NCBI RefSeq assembly: GCF_001021505.1 | Contig: NZ_LDPO01000006.1 | Span: forward strand, 123,062 to 187,061 | Reading direction: 5' to 3' | DNA length: 64,000 bases | Source: Mycolicibacter heraklionensis | GTDB lineage: Bacteria; Actinomycetota; Actinomycetes; Mycobacteriales; Mycobacteriaceae | Shown here: positions 33,173 through 42,862 of the stretch, piece after piece | Layout: the number at the start of each line of letters is the position of its first letter | How positions within the stretch are numbered: position 1 is the first letter of the stretch | Notes under the pieces: generated by a model | Told to the model about the DNA's origin: nothing | The model's database searches: none | Seen by the model: the letters and a program-made list of their open reading frames with translations, nothing else | Program-made: the position numbers and the translations under genes

Positions 33173-34555
33173 TTACAACCCGAGGTCGAGCAACACGCTG
33201 ATGGTGTCCACGACCAGTGGTTTGGTGGCCTCCAGGAATTGGGTCGTGGTCGCGGTGATGAAGTCGGACAGCGCAGTGAACGCCTGCTGCAGCGGCTCCG
33301 GCAGCACTTGGTAGATCGCCGCGACGATGGCGTTGGGGATGATCAGCCCCTGGTTGATCACGCCGGCGACCATCGTGGCCAGCTGGAGGTAGACCACCTC
33401 GGCGTCGGGCAGCAGGGGGGCGGCGTAGTCCGGCAGGGTGCCGTTGGCGTTCGCGGCGATGAGGTTGGCCAGCACCTCGGCAGCCAGCTTCGGCGTGCCG
33501 TCGTCGGTGAACAGCCCGAAGTTGCCCTCGTGGTTGAGCGCCCCGGTCACCAGGTCTTGCGCGCTGTAGACGAACGCCGGCCCGGCGAAGGGGAGCTTGG
33601 ACCAGGCGATCAGGAAGTCTTCGAGGAAATTGGCCTGCACGGTCTCGCTCACACCGAACACCGGGGTGGTGGCATTGCCGTACTCGGTGGCCCAGATCTT
33701 CAGATCGCCGTCACCATTGGCGGCCATGATCGCATTCAGTGCCTGGACCTGCTCCAGAGGTGAGTTGGTCACGCCCAGGCCCGCGGAGAACGGCAGCGTG
33801 TAGTGGTAGGGGTGGTAGCTCACCGCGTCGAAATAGCCGTGCGCCCCGCTGGCGTACATCTGCTCCAGGAACTCTTGGGGACTGACGCTGAGCCCGGCGA
33901 TGGTGGTGGTGGCGCCCAACGCTCCCGCCAGCACGGTGGCGTCGGGGTCGGCCGCTTTGATCGCGGTGTAGGCGGCCTGCAGCACGGTGGTGTAGGTCTC
34001 GGCGCTGACCGGGGCGTAGAAGATCACCCCGTTGGGCTCGTTCCAGATCTCATACGACGAGATCTCGGCGCCGTAGCGTTCGGCGACCTCGGCGGCGAAG
34101 TTCGCATAGGCGGTCGGGTCGGGTGCGCCCGAGATGAGGGGGCCGTCCCAGGCGGGGTTGCCGGTGATCGCGGCGGTGATCGTGAAGCCCATCGAATGCG
34201 CCGTGTTGATGACGTTGTCCATCTGGGCCCAGTCATAGCTGGTGGCGGTGGGCTGAATGTAGAGCCACGGCACGCCCAGCCGCAGATCGGTGACCCCGAG
34301 GTCGCGGATCTCGCTGAGCTGGGCGACGAGGTCGGACTGGTTGAGGTTGTACAGATCGGAGTCTGCCACCCCGAAAACCTGGGTGGCGACATCGCTGGTC
34401 TCGGCGTTGACGAGGGTGATCGTCGCCAGCTGGATCACCTGCGGGGCCGGGATCGGCGGGGCGGCAACGACATTGGCCGCAGGCACGCTGGCGGCGCCGG
34501 TCAGGGTTGAAACGGCCAGGAGGGCCGCGGCGAGGGCCGTTTGGATGCGACGCAC
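33173..34555 (-). CDS. Secreted glycoside hydrolase, GH39/GH5-like clan A
   Basis: A 460-residue exported TIM-barrel glycosidase. Seen: a signal peptide to about residue 30, VTDLRLGVPWLYIQP near 88, the acid/base Glu in SYEIWNEPNGV near 170, SYHPYHYTLPF near 245, and the nucleophile candidate Glu in KIWATEYGNATTP near 290. The Asn-Glu-Pro and late Thr-Glu-Tyr spacing fit clan GH-A. A C-terminal 110-residue hydrophobic, Val/Leu-rich extension with no recognised domain may be an attachment segment. GTG 34555 is preferred over TTG 34564 because it gives a proper basic n-region (VRRIQ). The substrate is unknown; arabinan or a cell-wall glycan is a guess. Confidence 0.8.
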   Translation of the reverse strand: MRRIQTALAAALLAVSTLTGAASVPAANVVAAPPIPAPQVIQLATITLVNAETSDVATQVFGVADSDLYNLNQSDLVAQLSEIRDLGVTDLRLGVPWLYIQPTATSYDWAQMDNVINTAHSMGFTITAAITGNPAWDGPLISGAPDPTAYANFAAEVAERYGAEISSYEIWNEPNGVIFYAPVSAETYTTVLQAAYTAIKAADPDATVLAGALGATTTIAGLSVSPQEFLEQMYASGAHGYFDAVSYHPYHYTLPFSAGLGVTNSPLEQVQALNAIMAANGDGDLKIWATEYGNATTPVFGVSETVQANFLEDFLIAWSKLPFAGPAFVYSAQDLVTGALNHEGNFGLFTDDGTPKLAAEVLANLIAANANGTLPDYAAPLLPDAEVVYLQLATMVAGVINQGLIIPNAIVAAIYQVLPEPLQQAFTALSDFITATTTQFLEATKPLVVDTISVLLDLGL

Positions 34556-34730
34556 GGATATCAACTACGGGACCGCCTCGACAGTGATGGTGAGGCTTGA
34601 GGGTATCGCCGACGCGGGAGAAATTTCAGGTCAAGCAGAAGACGCCCTCAAGTGGGGTGGCCGCGCCGTTGACGGACTCAGGTCCGGCAAACACACTGAA
34701 CATCGATACCCCTGAAGGGAGGGATGCGCG

Positions 34731-36245
34731 ATGACCCTGGCCGACCCCACCGCCGAGGACACCGGACAACGTGCACCGGTGCACACCCGGGCGCTCATCA
34801 TCGGGACCGGGTTTTCCGGCCTGGGCATGGCTATCGCGCTACAGAAGCAGGGCGTGGAGTTCCTCATCCTGGAGAAGGCCGACGAGATCGGCGGGACCTG
34901 GCGCGACAACACCTATCCCGGATGCGCCTGCGACGTGCCGTCGCATCTCTACTCGTTCTCGTTCGAGCCGAAGGCCACGTGGAGCAAGCTGTTTTCGCCG
35001 CAGCCGGAGATCTTCGACTACCTCAAGGGCGTCACCGACAAGTACGGGTTGCGCCGCCACATCCGGTTCGGTGAGCGCGTCGAGCGCGCGCATTGGGACG
35101 ACGGCGAATACCGCTGGCATGTGTTCACCGACTCCGGACGGGAGTACGTCGCGCAGTTCGTCATCTCCGGCGCCGGTGGCCTGCACATCCCGCGCCTGCC
35201 TGAGATCGAGGGGATAGAGCAGTTCGAGGGTGCGATGTTCCACTCCGCCCAGTGGGATCACAGCGTCGAGTTGGCCGGCAAGAAGGTCGCGGTGATCGGC
35301 ACCGGCGCCAGTGCCATCCAGATCGTTCCGGAACTGGTACGCAACGCCGACGTCGCGCAGGTGCAGCTGTATCAGCGCACCCCGCCGTGGGTGGTGCCGC
35401 GGCCCAACGCGCCCTTCCCGCGGGCGCTGCTCAAAGCGTTCGCGACGGTCCCGGGGTTGCGGCTGGCGGTGCGTTGGGGGATCTACTGGTGGCTGGAAGG
35501 CCTGGGCTACGCGATGACCAAGCGGCCCAGCCTGTTGCGTGCCGTCGAACTGGTCGCGAAGTGGAACATCAGGCGCAATGTGCGCGACAGGGAGCTGCGT
35601 CGTCGGCTCACGCCGAGCTACCGCGCCGGCTGCAAACGAATCCTGTACTCGCCCAACTACTATCAGGCGGTAGCCGACCCGAAGACGACGCTGATCACCG
35701 AGCGGATCACCCGGATCACTCCGACCGGGATCGTCACGGCCGACGGCGTCGAGCGTCCCGTCGACGTCATCGTGGGCGCCACCGGTTTTCACGTCACCGA
35801 CTCCTACACCTACGTCGAGGTGAAGGGTCCGCACGGCGAAGACTTGGGGGACCGCTGGAACCGTGAGGGTGTGGTCGCACATCACGGCATCGCGGTGGCC
35901 GACATGCCCAATCTGTTCTTCCTGCTCGGTCCCAACACCGCGCTCGGCCACACCTCGGTGGTGTTCATGATCGAGTCGCAGATCCGCTACGTCGCGCAGG
36001 CGATCGCCGCGACCGACAAGCTCGGCGCGCAGGCATTGGCACCCACCCGCGCGGCCCAGGACCGCTACAACGCGGAGTTGCAGGACAAGCTCGCCGGATC
36101 GGTGTGGATCACCGGCGGCTGCAACAGCTGGTATCTCGACGAGCACGGTGTCAACCGGACTCTGTGGAGCGGCATGACCTGGCAGTATTGGCGGTCCACC
36201 CGCTCGTTGCGGCCCTCCGAGTACCACTTTTCCGGAGTCGGCTGA
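34731..36245 (+). CDS. FAD-dependent Baeyer-Villiger-type monooxygenase (Rv3049c-like)
   Basis: A 504-residue flavoprotein monooxygenase. Seen: the FAD site IIGTGFSGLGMAIAL near 20, EIGGTWRDNTYPGCACDVPS, the Baeyer-Villiger fingerprint FEGAMFHSAQWD near 165, the NADPH site VAVIGTGASAIQIV near 185, and the late VGATGFHVTDSY near 345. It inserts oxygen into ketones to make esters or lactones. GGGAGGG precedes ATG 34731. The 166-base upstream gap separates it from the divergent glycosidase gene and shows no distinct operator. The order TetR, monooxygenase, nrdF2 matches M. tuberculosis apart from the inserted glycosidase. Confidence 0.88.
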   Translation: MTLADPTAEDTGQRAPVHTRALIIGTGFSGLGMAIALQKQGVEFLILEKADEIGGTWRDNTYPGCACDVPSHLYSFSFEPKATWSKLFSPQPEIFDYLKGVTDKYGLRRHIRFGERVERAHWDDGEYRWHVFTDSGREYVAQFVISGAGGLHIPRLPEIEGIEQFEGAMFHSAQWDHSVELAGKKVAVIGTGASAIQIVPELVRNADVAQVQLYQRTPPWVVPRPNAPFPRALLKAFATVPGLRLAVRWGIYWWLEGLGYAMTKRPSLLRAVELVAKWNIRRNVRDRELRRRLTPSYRAGCKRILYSPNYYQAVADPKTTLITERITRITPTGIVTADGVERPVDVIVGATGFHVTDSYTYVEVKGPHGEDLGDRWNREGVVAHHGIAVADMPNLFFLLGPNTALGHTSVVFMIESQIRYVAQAIAATDKLGAQALAPTRAAQDRYNAELQDKLAGSVWITGGCNSWYLDEHGVNRTLWSGMTWQYWRSTRSLRPSEYHFSGVG

Positions 36246-36257
36246 CACGACACGCAG

Positions 36258-36273
36258 ACACAACCTCTTGTGT
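36258..36273. promoter_or_regulatory. NrdR-like box 1, nrdF2 promoter
   Basis: ACACAACCTCTTGTGT, a perfect ACACAA/TTGTGT palindrome, 32 bases centre to centre from the next box. This tandem spacing mirrors the nrdHIE promoter. Confidence 0.7.
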
Positions 36274-36289
36274 TGAGGGGGATTGTCGG

Positions 36290-36305
36290 ACACCAGGGGT
36301 AGTGT
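36290..36305. promoter_or_regulatory. NrdR-like box 2, nrdF2 promoter
   Basis: ACACCAGGGGTAGTGT, matching ACACTA-N4-TAGTGT except for one position in the left half. Together with the box at 36258 it shows that nrdF2 has its own NrdR-type promoter despite being far from nrdHIE. Confidence 0.75.
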
Positions 36306-36330
36306 TTGTGGCCTAGGTGCTGGCGGATGA

Positions 36331-37967
<1,637 letters not shown>

Positions 37968-38016
37968 AGAGGCCTCCCAGGACTGGTCGATTCTTGGTCC
38001 GTACCGACTCTGAACG

Positions 38017-38033
38017 CCAGGCTAGTAGCCTGG
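38017..38033. other. Perfect 7-bp hairpin between XRE and DUF6308 genes
   Basis: CCAGGCT (38017-38023), AGT, AGCCTGG (38027-38033). It lies two bases after the XRE stop and 50 bases before the DUF6308 start. There is no T-run. It could be a partial terminator setting regulator-to-partner dosage, or a palindromic operator for the XRE protein. Confidence 0.55.
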
Positions 38034-38035
38034 TC

Positions 38036-38350
38036 CTACGAGCCTTCCATCAGTTCGCTGACTGGAACCCCAAGTGCATCGGCCAGGTCGAATAGCCGCT
38101 CGTAGAGCAGGCTGCGCCGGCCATGCTCTACGTCGATCAAGACATTGCGGGTAACCCCGGACTTGAGCGCCAGGGCTTCTTGAGTGATGCCGAGTTCGGT
38201 TCGCAGCGTGCGGATTCGGAAGCCGACGTCTATGCGTCGCTGCGCCCACGCAGCAGCCCGCTCGGGATCGGTGTGTCCGGGGCGCGTGGGCACCTGTACC
38301 ACTAACCGGACAATGGCCGCGGGTGTCTGCCCTACTAGTGTTACATTCAT
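38036..38350 (-). CDS. XRE-family helix-turn-helix regulator
   Basis: A 104-residue protein with a C-terminal Cro/CI-type helix-turn-helix: GFRIRTLRTELGITQEALA, then SGVTRNVLIDVEHGRRSLLYERLFDLADALGVPVSELM. The N-terminal 35 residues (MNVTLVGQTPAAIVRLVVQ) are not part of the HTH fold. ATG 38350 is taken because a longer frame would overlap the PGRS gene start; no clear ribosome-binding site is seen. It is the upstream gene of the XRE-DUF6308 pair and is probably autoregulatory. Confidence 0.75.
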   Translation of the reverse strand: MNVTLVGQTPAAIVRLVVQVPTRPGHTDPERAAAWAQRRIDVGFRIRTLRTELGITQEALALKSGVTRNVLIDVEHGRRSLLYERLFDLADALGVPVSELMEGS

Positions 38351-38451
38351 CGGAATTGTGGTGCACCCAGGTTCGCCACAGCTGAATCCAAGGATCTTCA
38401 AGGAAGGCCGTTCCGACGAGTCGTCGTTACGGGCAGCGTTGCCCTGGCCGG

Positions 38452-40398
38452 GTGGGTACAGCAGGTTCGCGCGCATCGGGCGCCGTGGCTGCCATCGGTG
38501 CGTTCCTGGCTTTCGGAGTGGCGCCGGTGGCGGTCGCGCCGTCTGCGCAGGCGGAGGATTTCGACTGGTTTGATCTGTCGGGAGTCGATGGTCCGGGATC
38601 GGCGGATGTCATTGGCGATCTGCCGGACTGGTGGTCGGACTTGGTCCCCGGGCCCCCGACGACGACACCGGACTTCCTGGCTGATCTGTACAACTCATGG
38701 TTCTACATGCCGATCCACGAGCTGCAGCAGAGCTGGATTGCCAGTGATTTCGGGGCTTGGGTCAACGACAACCTGATCAACCCGCTGCCGCAGTTGCTGT
38801 TTGGGCAAGACCTGATTGGCAACGGCGCTCCCGGAATCAGCGGTGGTTCGTTGGCCGACGCAGCGGGCGGCAACGGCGGCCTGTGGTTCGGCGACGGCGG
38901 CGCCGGCGGCACCAGCGCCGACGGGTTTGGTGGCGTGGGTGGTTCGGCCCTGGGAATGTTCGGCAACGGCGGTGCTGGTGGCACAGGCGTTGACGGAGGT
39001 GATGGAGGTGACGGCGGCGCCGGCGGCTGGCTGATGGGCATCGGCGGCAACGGCGGCAACGGCGGAATCGGGCCGTCGGGGATCGACGGTGGAGATGGCG
39101 GCATCGGTGGTGCCGGTGTGGGCATGCTCTTCGGCAACGGTGGTGCGGGCGGCGCGGGTGGCCGCGGAGGTGCGGGCGCAATCGGTGCGTCCGGAGACAC
39201 AGGTGCGAACGGCGGCGACGGCACCGCCGGCGGCGCTGGCGGCAACGGCGGTGCTGGTGGCCGTGGTGCCTGGCTGTTGGGATCAGGCGGCAACGGGGGC
39301 GCCGGCGGTAACGGCGGCGCTGGTGGTCATGGCGGGTTCGGCGGCCATGGTCAGGACGCTTCAGTAGCCGGTGGAGTCGGTGGGACTGCCGGCAACGGTG
39401 GTGACGGCGCGGCAGGCGGCGCGGGCGGCAAAGCGGGGGTCGGCGGCGCGAGCGGTCTGCTTGGCGCGGTCGGGTCGACGGCGCCCGCCGGCACGGGTGG
39501 CTCTGGCGGTTACGCCGGGCCCGGCGGTTACGGTGGACGCGGTGGCGATGGCGATGCCACCCACGCTGATGGCGGCGCCGGCGGGCATGGTGGTGACCCG
39601 GGTATCGCGGGTGCTGGTGGAGCGGCTGGTGGTCCCGGCGGGGTGGCTGGCACCGCTGGTGGTGAGGCCACGAGTGGTGGTAACGGCGGTGACGGCGGAG
39701 CGGGTTATAACGCGCGGACCGACCCCAATGCGGCACCAGGCACCAACGGCGGCAACGGTGGGCATGGCGGCAATGCCGGATCAGTCGGGCGCGGGGGTAA
39801 CGGCGGCAACGGTGGTGCCGGCGCCAACAGCGACGTGTCCGGCGCGGATCCAGAGATCGTCGGCAACGGAGGCAACGGTGGCGACGGCGGCACCGGTGTT
39901 ACCGGCGGTGACGGTGGAACAGGAGGTGCCGGAGGCAACGGTCTGAACGGCCCTGACCACGTCGGCGGCCGGGGCGGTGGCGGCGGCGACGGCGGTTACG
40001 GCATTGACACCGGCGGGGGCGGCGGCGCAGGCGGCAACGGCGGCTATGGCTGGGGTAACAACGCGGTCGGTGGCAGCGGTGGCAACGGCGGCAACGGCGG
40101 TGCCGCAGGCAATATCGGCGGCCACGGCGGCCTAGGCGGCAGAGGCGGTGTGGGTAGCCCCTACGGCGGCCTCAACGTGACCGGTGGCAACGGCGGCGCC
40201 GGCGGAGATGGCGGCAGCGCAGAGCGCATAGGCGGTGATGGCGGCGACGGCGGCGATGGGGGCTCCGCCGTCAACTACAACATTGGCCCGACAGACGACT
40301 TGCACGGCGGTGCGGGCGGGGCTGGTGGTAGCGCAGGTAGTGGAGGTGACCAGAACGGGTCTCCCGGTAGCGTCGGTCAACCGGGGGCGCCGCAGTAG
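38452..40398 (+). CDS. Secreted PGRS-repeat protein without a PE domain
   Basis: A 648-residue protein. The N-terminus is a conventional signal peptide (to about residue 34, ending SAQA), then about 90 residues rich in Trp/Asp (LPDWWSDLVPGPPTT, SWFYMPIHELQQSW). The linker LINPLPQLLFGQDLIGNGAP closely resembles the PE-to-PGRS junction of PE_PGRS proteins. From about 135 to the end it is Gly-Gly-X repeats (GGNGG, GGAGG, GGDGG), closing with GQPGAPQ. The PE domain itself is missing, so export is presumably Sec- rather than type VII-dependent. The GTG start at 38452 is uncertain: AAGGAAGG lies 45 bases upstream and no closer site is seen. Confidence 0.8.
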   Translation: MGTAGSRASGAVAAIGAFLAFGVAPVAVAPSAQAEDFDWFDLSGVDGPGSADVIGDLPDWWSDLVPGPPTTTPDFLADLYNSWFYMPIHELQQSWIASDFGAWVNDNLINPLPQLLFGQDLIGNGAPGISGGSLADAAGGNGGLWFGDGGAGGTSADGFGGVGGSALGMFGNGGAGGTGVDGGDGGDGGAGGWLMGIGGNGGNGGIGPSGIDGGDGGIGGAGVGMLFGNGGAGGAGGRGGAGAIGASGDTGANGGDGTAGGAGGNGGAGGRGAWLLGSGGNGGAGGNGGAGGHGGFGGHGQDASVAGGVGGTAGNGGDGAAGGAGGKAGVGGASGLLGAVGSTAPAGTGGSGGYAGPGGYGGRGGDGDATHADGGAGGHGGDPGIAGAGGAAGGPGGVAGTAGGEATSGGNGGDGGAGYNARTDPNAAPGTNGGNGGHGGNAGSVGRGGNGGNGGAGANSDVSGADPEIVGNGGNGGDGGTGVTGGDGGTGGAGGNGLNGPDHVGGRGGGGGDGGYGIDTGGGGGAGGNGGYGWGNNAVGGSGGNGGNGGAAGNIGGHGGLGGRGGVGSPYGGLNVTGGNGGAGGDGGSAERIGGDGGDGGDGGSAVNYNIGPTDDLHGGAGGAGGSAGSGGDQNGSPGSVGQPGAPQ

Positions 40399-40486
40399 GG
40401 TCGCGTACCAGCTGAAACAGGCGGAGCGCCAACATTTCCCGGCGGATTACCCCGCTCCGCTACCAGTACCGTGCTTACATAGCCGA

Positions 40487-41710
40487 ATGACGGTTGTCGC
40501 CAACCCGGAAACCCGAACCCAGCAGTTCGTCAACCTGTTGCTGGCCACCGGTGTCTCGGTCATCTGCTTCTGGGCGTGGACGTTGATCGGCCCGCTGTCG
40601 ACGCAATACACCGCCGCGATGAAGTTGAGCACCACCGCCCAGGCGCTGATGGTGGCCACCCCGATCCTGGTCGGCGCGCTGGGCCGGATTGCCACCGGAC
40701 TGATGACCGACCGCTTCGGGGGCCGCACCATGTTCATCGGGGTCTCGCTGGCCTCGATTGCCCCGGTACTGGTGGTCGGGTATGCGGCAAAGATCGGTTC
40801 CTATCCGCTGATGCTGGCGGCGGGGTTCTTCCTCGGCGTGGCCGGCACCGTCTTTGCGATCGGAATCCCGTTCGCCAACAACTGGTTTGCCCCCGAACGC
40901 CGCGGCTTCGCCACCGGAGTGTTCGGCATGGGCATGGTGGGTACCGCGGTGTCGGCGTTCTTCACCCCGCGGTTCGTCAGGTGGTTCGGGCTGTTCACCA
41001 CCCATCTCATAGTTGCGGGGGCCCTGGCGGTTTCGGCGCTGCTGTGTGTGGTGCTGATGCACAACGGCCCGCGCTTCGTGCCCAACACCACCCCGGTGCT
41101 GCCGAAGCTCAAATCCGCCGCACGGCTGCGGGTCACCTGGGAGATGTCGCTGCTGTACGGGCTGGTCTTCGGCGGCTTCGTGGCCTTCTGCAGCTACCTG
41201 CCCATCTACATCAAGACGGTCTACGACTTCTCCGCGGTCGGCGCGGGGGAGCGCACCGCCGCGTTCGCGCTGGCCGCGGTGCTGGCCCGGCTGCTCGGCG
41301 GAACACTGGCCGACCACATCGCGCCCAAGTACGTCGTGTTGGCCTCGCTGGCCGGTATCGCCGTGCAGACACTGATCTCGGTATTCAAACCGCCCGCCGA
41401 TATCTGGTCGGGTCTGACGTTTCTGCCGCTGGCGGTCGCGCTCGGCATCGGCACCGGCGGGGTGTTCGCCTGGGTGTCGCGCCGTGCCCCGGCCGGTTCC
41501 GTCGGCTCGGTCACCGGGATCGTCGCCGCGGTCGGCGGTTTGGGAGGCTACTTCCCGCCGCTGGTGATGGGCGCAACTTACGATCCGGCCCGCAACAGCT
41601 ACGCGGTGGGATTGCTGCTCCTGGTGGCCACGGCGGTGATCCTGTTCGGCTACACCGCGGTGTATTTGCGCGCGCAAGAACCTATCGCTTCACAATCACC
41701 GTCGAGTTGA
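40487..41710 (+). CDS. MFS transporter, nitrate/nitrite (NarK) type
   Basis: A 407-residue major-facilitator transporter with 12 hydrophobic segments. Seen: ILVGALGRIATGLMTDRFGG near 65-84 (the GRxxxGxxxDRxGG signature after TM2), GVAGTVFAIGIPFANNWFAP near 122 (nitrate-signature-like in TM5), and GIGTGGVFAWVSRRAPAG near 328. This resembles NarK/NNP-family permeases for nitrate or nitrite. Some relatives carry other anions. ATG 40487 has no ribosome-binding site. TTACAT six bases before it could allow leaderless expression. It is followed 10 bases later by a DoxX-like gene, so the two probably form an operon. Confidence 0.78.
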   Translation: MTVVANPETRTQQFVNLLLATGVSVICFWAWTLIGPLSTQYTAAMKLSTTAQALMVATPILVGALGRIATGLMTDRFGGRTMFIGVSLASIAPVLVVGYAAKIGSYPLMLAAGFFLGVAGTVFAIGIPFANNWFAPERRGFATGVFGMGMVGTAVSAFFTPRFVRWFGLFTTHLIVAGALAVSALLCVVLMHNGPRFVPNTTPVLPKLKSAARLRVTWEMSLLYGLVFGGFVAFCSYLPIYIKTVYDFSAVGAGERTAAFALAAVLARLLGGTLADHIAPKYVVLASLAGIAVQTLISVFKPPADIWSGLTFLPLAVALGIGTGGVFAWVSRRAPAGSVGSVTGIVAAVGGLGGYFPPLVMGATYDPARNSYAVGLLLLVATAVILFGYTAVYLRAQEPIASQSPSS

Positions 41711-41720
41711 GGGAGACACG

Positions 41721-42134
41721 ATGACGACAAACGCCGACCCCACCACACCGCGACGTTCCCGGGCGTGGATCACCGGAGCCGCGATCACCGCTCTGCTGGG
41801 GCTTTTCTTCGCGTTCGACAGCATCCCCAAGATCCTGGGCGTGCCGTTTGCCCGCGAAGCCACCGAAGCGCTCGGTTTTTCGCCAGACAAGACCGCGGTG
41901 ATCGGCTGGGTTCTGCTGGTGTGTCTGGCCGTCTTCCTGATCCCGCGCACCGCGGTGCTGGGTGCGCTGGGCCTGACCGCCTACCTGGGCGGGGCGGTCA
42001 CCATCAACCTGCATGCCGACAAGCCGCTGGCGGGCTTCGTGCTATCCGGGGTATATGTCGGAGTGCTGATGTGGATCGGCCTCATCTTGCGGCGACCGGA
42101 ACTGTTGCGAGTGTTGGGGCTCCGGCGCGACTGA
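41721..42134 (+). CDS. DoxX-like membrane protein
   Basis: A 137-residue integral membrane protein with four predicted transmembrane segments (AWITGAAITALLGLFFAFD, VIGWVLLVCLAVFLIP, AVLGALGLTAYLGGAV, LSGVYVGVLMWIGLIL) and the DoxX-type features DSIPKILGVPFA and TAYLGGAVTINLHA. GGGAGA precedes ATG 41721. It is cotranscribed with the MFS gene. DoxX-like proteins are linked to membrane redox processes in some bacteria. The role here is unknown. Confidence 0.78.
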   Translation: MTTNADPTTPRRSRAWITGAAITALLGLFFAFDSIPKILGVPFAREATEALGFSPDKTAVIGWVLLVCLAVFLIPRTAVLGALGLTAYLGGAVTINLHADKPLAGFVLSGVYVGVLMWIGLILRRPELLRVLGLRRD

Positions 42135-42139
42135 GCATC

Positions 42140-42814
42140 TCAACGGGGCGGTAGCTGGTCCAGCAGTTCGTCGAGGAATCCGCCCGCCTCACGCCCGGCC
42201 GCCTCGACATCGGCGGCGGCGATCGCCTCCACCAAGCCCCGGTGCCGGATCTGGTCCGCCTCCACCGGTTTCGCGCTCGTCGTGGCCACACTGGCCATGA
42301 CCACCTCGGTGAGCCCGCAGTACAGCTCGGTCAACACCGGATTGTGCGAGCAGCGGACCACCGCGAGATGGAAATCGGTGTCGGCCCGGACGAAGTCTTC
42401 GTGCCGGCCCTGCTGCTGGTGGCTGTCGCGGCGATCCAACAGCGCGCGCAGCTCGGCCAGATCCTCCTCGGTGCGGGCGGCCGCGGCCAGGCGTGCCCCT
42501 TCCACCTCCAGGCAACGCCGCACCTGGAGCACGTCGCGCAGCTGCGGGCCGCACAGCCGACGTACCGCGCCGGACACCTCGCTGGTGGCGCGCACGTAGG
42601 TTCCGTCGCCCTGGCGGACCTCCAGGATGCCGCTATGGGCGAGCGCCCGGACCGCCTCACGCACGGTATTGCGGCCGACGCCCAGCGCGTCAGCGAGCTC
42701 TGGCTCGGTGGGGATTCGCGTATCGACCGGCCATTCCCCACCAGTCACTGAGGCGCGAAGCTGCTCAATCACCTGATCTACCAAGCCGGTGCGGCGGGTG
42801 GTGACCAACGGCAC
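42140..42814 (-). CDS. GntR/FadR-type regulator (FCD domain)
   Basis: A 224-residue regulator. The winged helix-turn-helix is at about 10-75 (VIEQLRASVTGGEW, GVGRNTVREAVRALAHSGIL, VRQGDGTYV), followed by an FCD ligand domain with VRADTDFHLAVVRCSHN and the later HRGLVEAIAAADVEAAG His segment. GTG 42814 follows GGGAGG. It is divergent from a CynX/NimT-type MFS gene. Inverted ATCC/GGAT repeats between them are the likely operator. It is convergent with the DoxX gene. Confidence 0.88.
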   Translation of the reverse strand: MPLVTTRRTGLVDQVIEQLRASVTGGEWPVDTRIPTEPELADALGVGRNTVREAVRALAHSGILEVRQGDGTYVRATSEVSGAVRRLCGPQLRDVLQVRRCLEVEGARLAAAARTEEDLAELRALLDRRDSHQQQGRHEDFVRADTDFHLAVVRCSHNPVLTELYCGLTEVVMASVATTSAKPVEADQIRHRGLVEAIAAADVEAAGREAGGFLDELLDQLPPR

Positions 42815-42827
42815 AGCATCCTCCCTT

Positions 42828-42856
42828 CATCCAATCATAGGATGTATGCGATCCTA
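42828..42856. promoter_or_regulatory. Alternating CATCC/GGATG/ATCCTA operator
   Basis: CATCC (42828-42832) and GGATG (42840-42844) form one inverted repeat. TAGGAT (42838-42843) and ATCCTA (42851-42856) form a second that shares the middle half-site. Both have 7-base spacers. Two overlapping dyads right at the divergent start of the transporter gene suit cooperative binding by the adjacent GntR regulator. Confidence 0.6.
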
Positions 42857-42862
42857 CGTTAG

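Noticed and set aside
38850..40398. CRISPR-like or satellite DNA repeats
   Set aside because: The periodicity is that of Gly-Gly-X codons in one continuous reading frame. There are no unique spacers of constant length.
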